Shown piece by piece: positions 44,861 to 57,604 of a stretch of 64,000 nt of DNA. Numbering within the stretch: position 1 is the stretch's first letter; the number at the start of each line of letters is the position of its first letter. The stretch is taken from NCBI GenBank assembly GCA_035236585.1, contig CP141139.1, positions 41,425,217-41,489,216 on the forward strand. The letters are read 5' to 3'. Under the pieces are notes generated by a model. It saw only the letters and a program-made list of their open reading frames with translations, had not been told where the DNA came from and ran no database searches. A program made the position numbers and the translations under genes. The DNA comes from Warburgia ugandensis (lineage: Eukaryota > Streptophyta > Magnoliopsida > Canellales > Canellaceae).

Positions 44861-47372
44861 TAGTGTTGCTTTAGTATTGCTTGTAAGTGCATGAATCAAA
44901 GTAGTATTGCATGTGAGAGGGGTTGAACCCACAATGAATCTCACAAATTTGTATGCTGGATGGATCTTATTTAAAGTGCTTAACTTCAGCTAAAGAGAGA
45001 TTGAATTTATTTGAATTTAAACTAGGAAAGTAAATGCAAGAAAATAGAAAATACAATTAAAGGAAACTTACTAAAATTAAAACTAAGTAATGGAAATAGA
45101 AAATTACCTAACTAACATGAAATTAGAAAAATAAACTAATTCAAAACTAGAATAAATTAAACTAAGTAACTTAACTTAAGGAAACTTTCCTAATCTAACA
45201 CTTTCCTAAATAAGAAACTTTCTAAAAATAGAACTTTTTAGAACTTAAAAAGAAAATTTTATAAACCTAAAACAATATGGAAACAACTAAATCACAACCA
45301 CTAAAACAAGATTAAGCAACCATGTTAGCAAAAAATCTAAGAGAAAATTAACCTAGTACTTTGCGCATGATCCATGGATTGTACGCATGGTTCATAGGTT
45401 TGAAATTGGCCAGATTTGATTCTTTAAATGCAAACTAACATGAACCTAAGCTATGAATTCAATAAAACAACCTAAAAGTATAAATGGACTCCTAAGAATT
45501 CAAGCAATTAAATTTGGTCGCTGGAAACAAAGCATAAAATTTGAAAGGAAAAAATTTCTAGATTTTGAGCACTTAGAACTTCAAATCAAGTCAAGCATAT
45601 AAAGTAACTAAAATAATAAATTTTGTTCCAAAAAAAAATCCAGATCTAAAGTAGTTTGATAATACAAATATTCCATAACAAGAATCCTTAAATAGTTTCA
45701 TTGAATCGATGCTAAAATACATCAAGAATTGTGTGCATATTACATACAATTGAATTTGGAAATTGCATACTGTTCAAAGCTCTTAAAGTTGATCTAAACT
45801 ACAACAAAAACTCAATCTAAAGTATAGTGACATGAGAAGAAAATCCATAAAGGCATTCAAGAGGGAATTGGATGGGATGATGAACTAACTATGAAAAAAA
45901 CACCTAAAACTAAATGGAATTGAAGGAGAAAAACATGAAATTCCTAAAGGGGAAAGCAATGTTATAAGCTATTTCTTCTCTTGGCTATCACTATCTAGAG
46001 AAAAACTAACTTGAATCTTAACTAAATGAATAAGAAAAATTAATGAAACTGAAGTAAAGAAAAGAGGAAAAGCTAAGTTGAAAGATGAGTGTAGAATTAA
46101 AAGCAAAACAATGGGACACTAAGGCAATGAAACTAAAACAATAAAAGTAAACTACTACCCTAAATTGGAGAGTAAATAACCAAAGAAATAATTAGAAATC
46201 CAAAGTGAGAATAGCACCAAAGAAGCCCATGGTGAACCATGGGGGATTTATAGATGGCTAGGTTTCTAACTTAGGAAAGGCTTAATCAAAGAGGAAAGGA
46301 GATCTAGATCTAGAGTTTCAATGAGAAATGTTAGTTGGAAGATGATGTAAGAAAGTGAGGTGAGATTATGCAGGGTTAGCTGGTTGTTAATTTAGGAAAG
46401 GGGGACATCTTTTTCCTAGTAAGGTGGGTGGAAATCCACCCTCTTATTTGGATGGTGATTTGATGGTAGAAAGGAGCGATCTCTTGTGATGGGGAAACGT
46501 AGGAAAAATGGAAAGAGATCTTGGATTTTGAAGAAACATAAGGATTTTCTAATTAGGAAACCACTTGAATTAATAATTCAAACAAGGGGGGAGGCATCAC
46601 CTTCTATGAAGGTGGCTCCCTCTCTAAGACAAAATCATGGAACCCTAGCTTATTAGGAAAGTGGGGTTTTCTCTCTTGATGGGTCCCTCAATGCATGATC
46701 ATCTTATCTTTTAGAATTATTTCTCAAAATCCCTTAAAAATAACACTTTATATCATAAGATAGTTGCTTGAATTTGTGCTGCAATCATTTGGCTTCATGT
46801 GGCAATTATCCATAACTTGATGGCTCACTTTGATGGCTCATTCATTGGTGGCTTAAGTGGTTTCAATGCTTGACTTCAAGATTTGAGTGCCTTGGCTTCC
46901 TTAAGTTTCCTAGTTGTACCATAAACCTCATGCAGGGCTCCAACTCTCATGCAAATTTGTTGAAAATGTATGGCTTTTTGCATGGATCGATTTAATGACC
47001 TTAGATTTTTTCCAATTTCTTCTAGGGCTTAGGCCCCCACACCCACACAAAGGGTGAACCACCCCAGCTCCCTTGTGAGCTAACCGCGTAGCTCAACCCA
47101 CTAAAAACTTAGCGAAGCACAATATAGGTCGTTGGATCATCTTCTCTCTTCCTATAAAAGAGCTAAAACTTTAATTAAATCTTAGAAAATTATGATGATT
47201 CACATACTTACTTTGGATTTGCTTCTAGACCTGTAAAATATCAAACTTTTGAATCATAAAGTCAAGAAGGCATGTGTTACAAATTTATGGGGAAATCCTA
47301 AAAATAATACTATAATTTATAGCACATTGGCTACTAATTGGGTACTTATGGTATAAAATTGAACACTTATCA
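44861..47372 (-). repeat. 3' LTR of element E
   Basis: Read on the minus strand it starts TGATAAGTGTTCAATTTTAT and ends near ..AAAGCAACACTA. Direct partner of 51,624-54,210, with roughly 80-88% similarity by eye in the stretches compared. TATA box on the minus strand at 46,246-46,252 (ATTTATA on plus). The inner boundary is uncertain by 3 bases. Confidence 0.82.
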
Positions 47373-47387
47373 AAACTCCCAACCTGG
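47373..47387 (-). other. Polypurine tract of element E
   Basis: The minus strand reads CCAGGTTGGGAGTTT directly before the LTR start TGATAAG. Element G has CTAGTTGGGAGTG at the same place. Confidence 0.6.
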
Positions 47388-49600
47388 ATTTTGCTACACA
47401 CAAAAGATCATCAGGACACAAATGGTTTCCATTTTTGTAGGTACTTATAATTACATTTAGCATATGCAACAAGCCCTTAAGTGCTTAGTAAACGAGTTAA
47501 GCCTTATGAGGATTTATAGTGAATATACCCATAAAAATCTCAAAATTTTTATCAATGTCCGTTATTCATCTGAGAAAATTTTCTCCTATTTAGATCATAT
47601 TAAATACCTAACTTTAGCCTACTAATAAATATGGGGAAAGAAAGGTTAAAAATAACCTAATTACTATCTAAATGTATGCTTTGACTTCAATTCTCATGAA
47701 ATATACTTATCACTCAAAAAGAAGTTACTCAAAAAGGTATACATCTCTCATTAATATGTGAGTAGAATATTTTTTATTAAGTAAAAAATCTCATATATTT
47801 AATATAAAAAAATGATAAGTCAGAAAGACTGGAAATGGTCTCATGAAAGGATATAAACTACTAAGAATGCTACACTCTAGTAAATTTCCTATTCATTCAT
47901 AACTATATCCAAGCCATATTTCTCTTAGGATCAAGTTAGGACTTCTACTAGAATGAAACATAGGCTTAGGCAAGGGTTAGTAAAAGAATGGGTATACAGA
48001 TAAGCAAAGGTTATCTAAAAAATATGTAAAGGGATAAACAAAGGTTATCTAAAAAATATGCAAAGGTCTGCTATTAGTATATTGACAACTTTTCCATTTT
48101 TCCTCATAAGACCGAACATTCTTCTTTTCATTGGCTATATTTTTCTTTTCTTTTCTTTTCTTTTCTTTTACTTGACTTTATCTATAGCATTTTTGAAATT
48201 TTAATTCTTGTTAACCTTTTTTTATATTCACCTATTGCATTATATTATTCATACTTTTCCCAAGATGTTCTTCAATCTTCTCTACATATTTCTAAAATTA
48301 ATTAGGCAACAAATATATTTGTAAGGGTTCACTATAAGTAAAGGTTAGTTGGCTAATAAAGAAAAGGGCAATTTTTTAAAGGCTCTAGGGTTGAAATATC
48401 AAAAAATAACCTAAGAAAAGTCAAAGGCTCTAAGTTTTTCAAAGATGGCCTCCATCATTTCCCAAGTTTTATATGACTTAAAAATGATCATAAACTTAAG
48501 AGATATATGGTATAGTATTTTTTTATTTCTCAATAGTTGATAAAGATGAAGAATAATGAGACCAACTAAGAAATAAATTTATGTATAACCCCTAGAAAAG
48601 GGAGAATGGCTCTAAAATTGCTTGGGTTATTAGTTTCCATAGATCTTCTTTAGGATCTATAAGTTATAGTTTCTCTTCTACTTAAACTATATATATATAG
48701 CTATTTTGTGCAATTAAGATTCCAATTTTAATTTTTCATGAAATACTTTAGAAAAGGAATAAAAAGTGAACTAATTGTATGCAACTCTATTAATAAGTTG
48801 AAGTTCAAAAGATAGTTGAATGTTAAGAAATTTTAAATTTTCATCTTTATAAAGGAACTTATGAAAAAGAATTAATTATAAACAATGCAAGAAAAAACTT
48901 AGAAATCTTATGCATATCTACACCCCCAACTAAACTAAACATTATCCTCAATGTTTTAAAATATAGGAGACCTATATGATGAATGGGTACTACAAAACAC
49001 TAAATTTTCCCTAGTGAGCACTAAGTTTTACATCTTTTGCCAAACATATCCTATAAGTAATCTACCCTAGTTCTAGTCCTAACTAGTTAACCAATTTTCC
49101 CCTAACTTTAACAATGAAATGGGAAAATATTTCACTCCACTTTAGAATGTCACAGTAGTCTATATACATTCTCCACCTTGAAGTTTCTAGTGGTGGTAAC
49201 AATATAGCACAATATACCACCATGCTTTGCAATTCATTAGGACCACATTGATGATCCACCATTTTTAGTATTTTACATTAGTCAATATAACTCCACCTTG
49301 AATTTTGAGGCAATGGTAACATGGCGGCACAAAAGACCACTGTGAATTTTATTAGACCATATAGAATTAAATGGTCCCCTTTTTCACTAAATTGAGGGAT
49401 AATGGGGCCTATAATAATTAATACATTTTTTTCCTCCTTCCCCCTCCATTTTCCTGAAACTAGGTTATAAGCTAACTTTGCACTTCCCTAAAAGATTGTT
49501 CTTGTTTTTCTATGCGCAGATTAATGGCGGGGCTTAAACCCTAAATGTTTTCTGATTGTACCCTAGAGTTGTATGATGTAGGGTCAGTACATCAATGAAC
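47388..49600 (-). other. Element E interior, 3' half, non-coding
   Basis: No protein match. The part at 47,470-48,460 is the block also found at 35,691-36,950 and, in part, at the left window edge. A (CTTTT)n microsatellite occupies 48,141-48,169. A near-duplicate phrase (ggttatctaaaaaatatg with flanks) occurs twice at about 48,008-48,061. Confidence 0.5.
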
Positions 49601-49689
49601 TCTTCTTCTTCCTGTTCTTCAGATGTAGGTAAGGTTTCAGGTGGACCTACTTTACTATCTAGTGTTTGACCAAATAAAGTCTATAGGTT

Positions 49690-50425
49690 TTAATTGGGTA
49701 TGTCTTCTACACTACAAGGCTCAATTTGTATTTCAGGTGCTATAAGGGGTTTCACTTGATCTTGCCATTGAGAAGTGTCCACTAATGGCTCAGTGTCTAA
49801 ATATGTATTGTCTTCATCAATGGATGTCTCTTCATCATAATCATAAAGAGTAGCAGTATAAGACTCTAGTGGATATGAGCTGGAGGATTGCAAGGATGGT
49901 TGAAAATCTTATAACTCAGAAGGAACATATGGTATTTCTATCCTTGTAAGTCTTTCAAGGGTTTGCTCACTCTTCTCCTTATTTGTGTCATTTCCTCAAT
50001 TCATTGTATAATGTCATCATGCATTTGATCCATTTTAAATGATATTAGCTCTGTTTTTCTATCATTTTGGTCTTTGTTAATGATCATTCCGACTCATATG
50101 GCTCATATTGTTGTGGCATTGAGGTGCTAGGAAAAGATTGATTAGGTTGGAACCATGATGGTTGCCCTTGATATTCATGAAAATCATGGTAAGGTTGAGC
50201 AAATATGTCTTAGTATCTTGCCTAAAAGAACCTATATATTAGACTTTTTGTCCTCTCTATTGTAGCGGCCATTCTATTACATGTATCAAATAGACTAGGA
50301 GTCTCTCTTGTCTCTATCTCATACATATCCTCATAATGTAATAGCTTAGGAGTGAAATAGTATGACATTAGTGGTAGACTATCCCTTTCTTGATAGACCA
50401 TTGCACTTAGCTTTACAAACAACAA
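49690..50425 (-). pseudogene. gag-like remnant of element E
   Basis: Minus strand, right to left. An open stretch (50,222-50,425) is followed by a frame reading 'HEYQGQPSWFQPNQSFPSTS' and 'MPQQYEPYESE' (about 50,085-50,190), which is proline- and glutamine-rich. A second open stretch follows (49,690-49,893), rich in acidic residues. The position, 1.2-1.9 kb from the primer-binding site, suits gag. I do not see a zinc knuckle or capsid motif, so this is a weak call. Confidence 0.35.
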
Positions 50426-51599
50426 ACTAAATTGTTATATACAAGGACTGAGTACTCTTTTTTATGTAAATTTAATGAAAGACCCTATCTAAATGATGTA
50501 TCTTAACTAAATGTGACTCCTAAATCTAAATGATGTACAATCAATCCCTAATAGTCCACAACAAGCTGAATTATTAATATTTGATAATGTGTAGGGTGGT
50601 AGCTTTTAGACCTAAATCTAGACAGCTCCTCCTTTGGTCCAGGATTGATCATTGCTTACCAATTAGATCCTACTCAAAGTGGTTAATACAATTCTCATTG
50701 AAGGAGGTATTTGACCTCAACAACCATCAACGAAAGGCATGAAAAAATTATTTGAATTTTGGATACCCACCATAACCACAATGCTCAGAAGGCATTGGAG
50801 TGACAATACATTTTCTCTGTAAAAAAGGGTCCTACAAGCTCAATACCCTAAGTCTCTTACTACTTAATTTTAAATTAAGATTAACAGTTGGGATCGCATG
50901 CATACAAGGAATTGATTTGATTTACTAGGTTGGTCAAGGATCTCGTGATGAAATCTAGTCCTTATCTTATGAGGGTTCCTATAGTGCCCTTAGTATCATT
51001 ATGTTCAATCTAGCATAAGGCAATAAATGTGCAATGCAAGTATAAGTAAGCAAATTAATGCAAGCTATATGCTATCCAACCAAGGGTTAGATAGCTGCAA
51101 TCTAATGTAAAAACCATAAATAAAATCCAACAAATAAGATGTATGATCCTAAACTATATGAATTACACTACCAAAAAATATGCAAATTAGACTAAATGCA
51201 ACTAGACTAGAAAAGTAAAATAAAGTGACGGAAACTTACAGTAAGGTTTCTGATGAAAATCAAGTGTAGGCCACCATATCTCACACTTTTCCTGTATTAA
51301 TACAACCCATTTAAAATGAAATAAAGAAATTCAAATTATAATAGGGCCTCACTACAAGTTCACTTAAAAAGGAAAGCCCTAATCTTGGAAAGCAATAAAA
51401 TTTGATGAAGCCTTAGCCCACAGGATCGCTGTCAAACCTTTGTAGAATTTCCTTCACACAAAACTAGTAAGATAGATCAATTTATGAGGAATTAGCAAGT
51501 CATACAAATGCAATGCAGAAATCCTAATCTAATGCAACCCAAGACTACTACTAATTATAAATAATTTAAATAAAGATCCAACTACAAATCCGTTGCGAT
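50426..51599 (-). other. Element E 5' leader, no coding seen
   Basis: Between the primer-binding site and the gag-like frames. Next to the primer site it is similar to the leader of F, including 'atcgcaacggatttgtagtt' on the minus strand. Confidence 0.45.
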
Positions 51600-51617
51600 T
51601 CCCTAACAATGGTGCCA
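51600..51617 (-). other. Decayed primer-binding site (tRNA-Asp type), element E
   Basis: The minus strand reads TGGCACCATTGTTAGGGA, against TGGCGCCGTTGCCGGGGA for tRNA-Asp, differing by transitions at 5 sites. It lies about six bases inside the 5' LTR and fixes the orientation. Confidence 0.7.
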
Positions 51618-51623
51618 AAAACT

Positions 51624-54210
51624 TAGTATAGCTTTAATATTACTCCAAGTGCATGAATCAAAGTAGTATTGCATGTGAGGGAGGTGGAACCCATGAGGAA
51701 TCTCACAAATTTGTATGTTGGATGGATCTTATTTAACATGCTCAACTTCCGCCAAATAGAGAGATTGAATTGATTTGAATTTAAACTAGGAAACTAAACA
51801 CATAAAATTATAAACTGCAATTAAAGAAAACTTCCTAAAATTAAAACTAATAATGAATTTAGAAACTTACCTAACTAAGATGTAATTAACAGAAGAAACT
51901 AATGCAAAACTAGAACTAATTAAACAAAGCAACTTAAGTAAACAACTAAAAAGGAAACTTTCCTACTCTAACACTTTCCTAAACAAGTAACTTTCTAAAA
52001 ATAAAACTTTTTAAAACTTGAAAAGAAAGCTTTCTAAACCTAAAATAAGATACAAGCAACTAAATTACAACTACTAAAACAAGATTAAGCAACTAAATTA
52101 ACCAAAAATCAAGGAGGAAATTAATTTGGTAACATGAGCATGGTTCATAGATTCAAAGATGGCCAAATTTGATACTTTAAATGCAAACTAACATTAACAT
52201 AAGCTATAAATTCAATAAAAAAACCTAAAAATCTAAATGGGTTCCTTAAGATTTAGGCAATTAATATGTTTTGATGATTGGAAACAATGCATAAAGATTG
52301 AAAGGAAATTTTTTTCATATCTTAAGCACTTAGAACTTCAAACCAAATCAAGCATATAAAGTAACTAAAACAATAAATTTTATACAAGATAACAAATCAA
52401 ATTTAAAGTATTTTGATAATAGAAACATTTTATAACAAGAATCCTCAAAGAATTTCATTGAATCAATGCCAAAATACACCATGAGTTGTGCACATATTAC
52501 ATGTAATTGAATCTAGAAATTGCACACTATTCAAAGCTCTAAAACTAGATCTAAACTACAATAAAAAGTCAATCTAAAGTATAATGAAATGCAAACAAAA
52601 CCTAAAATGGAATTCGAGAGGAAAGATGGATGGAATGATGAACTAACTATGAAATAAATGCCTAAAACTAAGTGGTATTGAAGGAGAAAAACATGAAATT
52701 CTTAAGGGGAAAAGCAATGTTTTAAGCTATTTCTTCTCTTGGCTGTCACTGCCTAGTGAAGAACTAATTGGAATATTGAGTGACTGAATAAGAAAAACTA
52801 ATTAAAGTAGAGCAAAGAAAAGAGAAAAGGCTAAGTGAAAAGATGAGTGTATAACTAGAAAGCAAAACAATAGGAAACTAAGGCAATGAAATTGATTCAA
52901 TAAAAGAAAACTACTAACTTAGATTGGAGAGCAAATAACCAAAGAAATAACTGAAACCCAAAGGGAGAATAGCACCAAAGAAAACCAAAATCTAGCTCCA
53001 ATGATCACCAATCAAAGAGTGCAATGTTTAAGGTTATCTCACCCAACCTCTACTTGATATAAAATGTGGGAACCATGGGAGATTTATAGATGGCTAGGTT
53101 TCTAACTTAGAAATGGATATCTAGATCTAAGGTTTTGATTGAGGAATGTTAGGTGGAAAATAAAGTAGGCGAGATGATGTAAGAAAAAGTGGTAAGAGGG
53201 TGCATGAATGGCTAGTTGCTAATTTAGGAAAAGAAGGGGGGGTGTCCTTCTTCCTAGGAAGGTGAGCGGAATTCCACCCTCCTTATTTGGATGGTTATTT
53301 GAATGGTAGAAAGGAGAGATCTATGGTGATGGATAAAGGTAGGGAAAATGGAAAGGGATATAGGATTTTGAGATGTGTTGACTAAAGATATTTAGGGGTT
53401 TCCAAATTAGGAAACAACTTTAATTAAGCATTCAAACATGGGGGGATACGTCACCTTCTAAGAAGGTGGCTCCCTCTCTAAGATAAAATCGTGGAACCGT
53501 AGGTTTATATGATGAAAAAGGTTAGGAAATGGATTAAGAAAATGATGTTTCTCTCTTGATGGGTCATTCAATGCATGATCATCTTACTTTTTACAATTAT
53601 CTCTCAAAATCCCTTAAAAATCACACTTTAATCATAAGATAGTTGCTTGAATTGGTGCTCCAATCATGTTGCAACTATCCATAGCTTGATGGCTCATTCC
53701 TTGAGGGCTTAAGTGGCTTCAAGACTTGAGTAGCTTGGCTTCCTTAGGTTTCCTAGTTGACTAGAAAATCTCATGTATGACTCCAATTCTCTTGCAAAGT
53801 TGATGAAAATGTATGGCTTTTTGCACGGATCATTTTAATCACCTTTGATTTCATCCAATTACTTGCAGGGGCTCCTCCCTAGCACCCACAACAGGGTACC
53901 CCCTGCACCCTCAACATCCTAACTGTGTAGCTTGACTAGTGAAAAACTCTCTGAAGTGCAATATAGGTCGTTGGATCATCTTCTTTCTTCCTAAAAGAGA
54001 GTAAAAACTATAATTAAATCCTAAAAAATTATGACAATTCACATACTTACTATGGATTTGCTTTTGGACATACAAAATATCAAACTTTTCAATCACTAGG
54101 TTAGAAATGCATGTGTTATAAATTTCTCAAAAACCCTAAAAATAACACTATAATTTATAACATATGAGCTACTAATTAGGTACATTTTATACAAATTTGG
54201 ATACTTATCA
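51624..54210 (-). repeat. 5' LTR of element E
   Basis: About 2.59 kb. On the minus strand it starts TGATAAGTATCCAAATTTGT and ends ..AAAGCTATACTA. TATA box (minus) at 53,082-53,088. Several tracts (52,660-52,760, 53,520-53,600) are closely matched in the other LTR at 45,900-46,000 and 46,665-46,745. Confidence 0.82.
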
Positions 54211-55941
54211 AGTACTGCCATACCGCTATCAACTAGGAATAGTTAAATAAGGCTTAAAATTAATAGGAATCATGTGACCCTAGCCTAGTACATGATCTAG
54301 GCTAAATACATGGGTGATGAATCCAAAATCCCCTCTTTTATCCTTAGTGGATAACAAAATGCAGGTAAAAAGAAAGCGAGCGAGACATGTAAAGCCACAG
54401 ACTGATAGACGTAACATGTAAGCTATAGACTAAAACTATTACAGATGTTAACAACATGAGAGACAATTGAAATAATTGAACAAATTCGTGGTTTCTTGAG
54501 ATGTTAAAATGTTGGGGGTTAAGTTGAAAACAATGACAAAGTGCATGGCTTTTCAGTAATATTTTAACAAAGAAAGAGAAATGCTAAGGAAAAACACGTG
54601 TTTTCCCAAAGGTAATAAAGGTCCACATATGTCATGTGGGACATGATTGAATTTATTAATCTAGTACATGATTACAAGCCCATCTTATTGATGTTAATTT
54701 TGCCTTCACGAGAGATTTGTAAACTCTTGATCTAAAACCCCACGTCTAATATTGTCTAGGAAAAGCAAACCATTAACTTTTATTGGACTATGGCTTGCAA
54801 ATGAAACATTTGACTGGCATGGGATCAAAGACATATGGGTTCACTACTAATATGTATAACGTCAGAGGTGTAGATCCATGGATTGATAGGTAGACTTTCC
54901 AAGAAAGCACAAAGATAGCCTTTCTCCCCTAGATTAAAGAGATGCTTGTTGTAGTGGGACTCTTGAATGAAGAATTATGTTAATGTTTACCTAAAGTAAA
55001 GGTAGTTAAGGTAGAAATATTACTAATTAGACACATACAGAAAGAGAGACAAGTATAAGGGTAGTTGATTACCTAAATCTGAGCAATTAAAATAGAGAAG
55101 AAGAAAAGAAGGTTATAGAAGAATAAAAATATTTTAAAATTTTATAAAAGATAAAAAGAATAAATGCAAAATTGCGTCATGGCAAGATAATAGAGAGTAC
55201 GATATTTGGCCCTTTTTCATTTGTATACAATAGATTACTCACTAAATGGAAGAGAAAATAGAGATGCCTTTGGTTAAGAATTGCGTTCTTCTCGAATTGA
55301 CCTAAAAAGAGGTAGATTCTATTAATTGAACAATTTTCATCTAGGATCACATCTTAAAACATCTGATCTTTTGTGTAAATCCATGCATTGGCCAAGCAAC
55401 CATAGAATTCAGAGCCTAAGATTTTCACCTCCAAACATGGTTTCCAATGTGATTTGAAAGTCCGATGAAGAGATTAACCTTTCAAAAAAGTAAAAAATTT
55501 ATCAAAGTTATCAAGCTTAATCATTTAAAGAGAAAAGTATAAAGACAAAAGCCAGGTGTTCAACATTCGACGGGTCCATAACAGGATTTTTGTACTCGAG
55601 TTTTAGTACAAAAGAAAAAGATGTGCAGGGCTAATGGGTGTTTCATCAATTGACCCTCAAGTATAGAAAAGCATTATCTATGCATGTATTCATGAGATAG
55701 AGAGATTTCATTATTTTGATTATCTAGAGCTATTTTATTTTTTCCTTAGTGGTATATGCAAAGCTTGTTTTCCTGAGAATTTTTCTGTTTCCAAAATGGA
55801 TGCTAAAACAGTTCTCTTTCGGTTTCATCTTCTATTTCCACTTATGTCTGCAACAGCTACAATCATGCAAAAGATATTTCGGGCAAATCCTATCTACGAA
55901 AAGGTCTAGAAGATCTTATAGTCTCCACCAACTATCAATTA

Positions 55942-55973
<32 letters not shown>
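55942..55973. repeat. CT microsatellite
   Basis: (CT)n of about 32 bases with one CTAT interruption. Confidence 0.9.
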
Positions 55974-56530
55974 ACGTTCACATATCACACTTGAAATATT
56001 CAAAGCCTTATAATCATTATATTTAAGTCAAATGCGTAATTGGTCTGAGACAACTTGGCAACTCACAATTGCTTAATTGGTAGCAGGTTGGAGACACAAC
56101 TTTCCCCTTTGGCCCGATTAGATATAAGAGGTACATGGGCAAGAGTGTACAAGTGATTTGCTCTGCAGTTCTTTGCTTGTACTAAACAAAAGGTATTAGA
56201 GAAGATTATCAATTTGACATTCAACTTTATGTCACGACCCCGTCTAAAGTTGGGTACCAGCTGATACTAAAAGTGTTTTAGGAGGTCGTAATTTATGCTT
56301 AATCAAACCTGGAAAGACCTAGTTTGTCCTAATCTGTCTCCAACACAGCATCCAGAACAAAAGCAAATCTCTCCTTTCTATCTCGGCTCTAGATCACGCA
56401 TTTATTTCCCCATTGTCAACTTCGTAAAAAAAAGAAAAGAAAAAAAGAAACAACAAGTGCTAGATTAAAGCCTTCTGATTGTTAGTGCGCAAGGCCCACA
56501 ACATTGATGTCGTCGCCGCATGACAATTCA

Positions 56531-56584
56531 TCCATTCAAATCTGTATAAAGCATCCATCCATTCAAATCTGTATAAAGCATCCA
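56531..56584. repeat. 27-base tandem duplication
   Basis: Two back-to-back copies of a unit starting TCCATTCAAATCTGTATAAA, followed by a partial third (tccatac). Confidence 0.9.
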
Positions 56585-57604
56585 TCCATACACGTACATA
56601 TGAATATACCTACTCATTGGCGATGTCGGCGTAATTCAAGATCAGTTTCACAAATTATGGGCAAGGGAGAATCATTGGAGCAAATTTGATGTAACACAAG
56701 ATAAAAAAAGCTAACGGACTTGTTGTCAGGCTCTTTGCTAACATGCGTACACCTGCTGCAATGTAGACACGATCAAATTTGTCAACCTAACTGCTGACCG
56801 GAGGTCCTTCTCATTGCCCCTTGACAGAATTATAGTACCCCTGATCCAGGAAACCCATTTGAGGGGTTCCGATAGGGCTCACAACCTGATAAACTGTTGT
56901 TTTTTTCTATGGGTTAAACTGTCAATTTTTGTTGGATTATATTTAGTGAGAGACCCGTCCAGCATGGCACTGCAATTGAAAGATGTTGTTCGTACGATTT
57001 TTGATGGTTCTCATCTTCAATGGCCTAGACGACATGCACATTTTCCCATTTAAATCGTAAAGCTGAGCTGTCACCCCATATTGTCCGCCTCCAAAAGTAC
57101 TCTAAGCTACCGATAATCCTGCCGTATTTGTATCTAATTGAGCAGATTTTCGGTGCATTTCAGATACCATCGTGGATGAGCATGACATTCTTTTGCATGA
57201 CTAAAAATTTTAAATCCAAATCTTGACATCGCCATTATTAAAAACATAAGCCAAACAAAAATCCAAAAGGGGTTCTTAATCATGGTAGACTTGGCTCTTC
57301 TATCTAATATAGCAGGTCCCTAGTGGTAGACTGGTTATCTACCTTAGAATATGCCTTCTACCAGAGTCCAAAACACATTACCATCGAAAACACAGAAGAA
57401 ATAAAAGAAAAGAGGAAAAACTTCCAATCTATACTCCCAAAGAAGGCAAATAAATACTTTAAAAGTGACGTAAAATGAAACTGAAACAATGTACCAGCCA
57501 CAAAACCCACCTATTCTCTTCATCTCCCTTCCAAGCTACAAGTCTATATTTCACATGGACCAGTCTTAAGAAAGACAAAATAAAACAAAAGTGAAAACCA
57601 TGTA

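Larger units (their letters stand above)
44861..54210 (-). mobile_element. Element E: Athila/Tat-related, mostly non-coding LTR element, minus strand
   Basis: Two direct repeats of about 2.5 kb flank a 4.25-kb interior. On the minus strand the 5' LTR is on the right, followed by a decayed tRNA-Asp primer site. A 'ttgggagttt' polypurine tract precedes the left LTR. Flanking 5-mers are GGTAC (44,856-44,860) and AGTAC (54,211-54,215), one transition apart. The interior has only short gag-like frames and no readable protease, polymerase or integrase, so it looks like a large non-autonomous derivative. Its leader resembles that of element F. Confidence 0.8.
54216..57604. other. Intergenic, low-repeat DNA; no gene recognised
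   Basis: No open frame here has a recognisable domain. The longest (55,749-55,994 plus; 56,814-57,053 plus) end in simple repeats or look random. It contains the CT microsatellite at 55,942 and a 27-base duplication at 56,531. The last few hundred bases before 57,605 are probably the 3' untranslated region and terminator of the BIG GRAIN 1-like gene, but no clear AATAAA is present. Confidence 0.5.
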
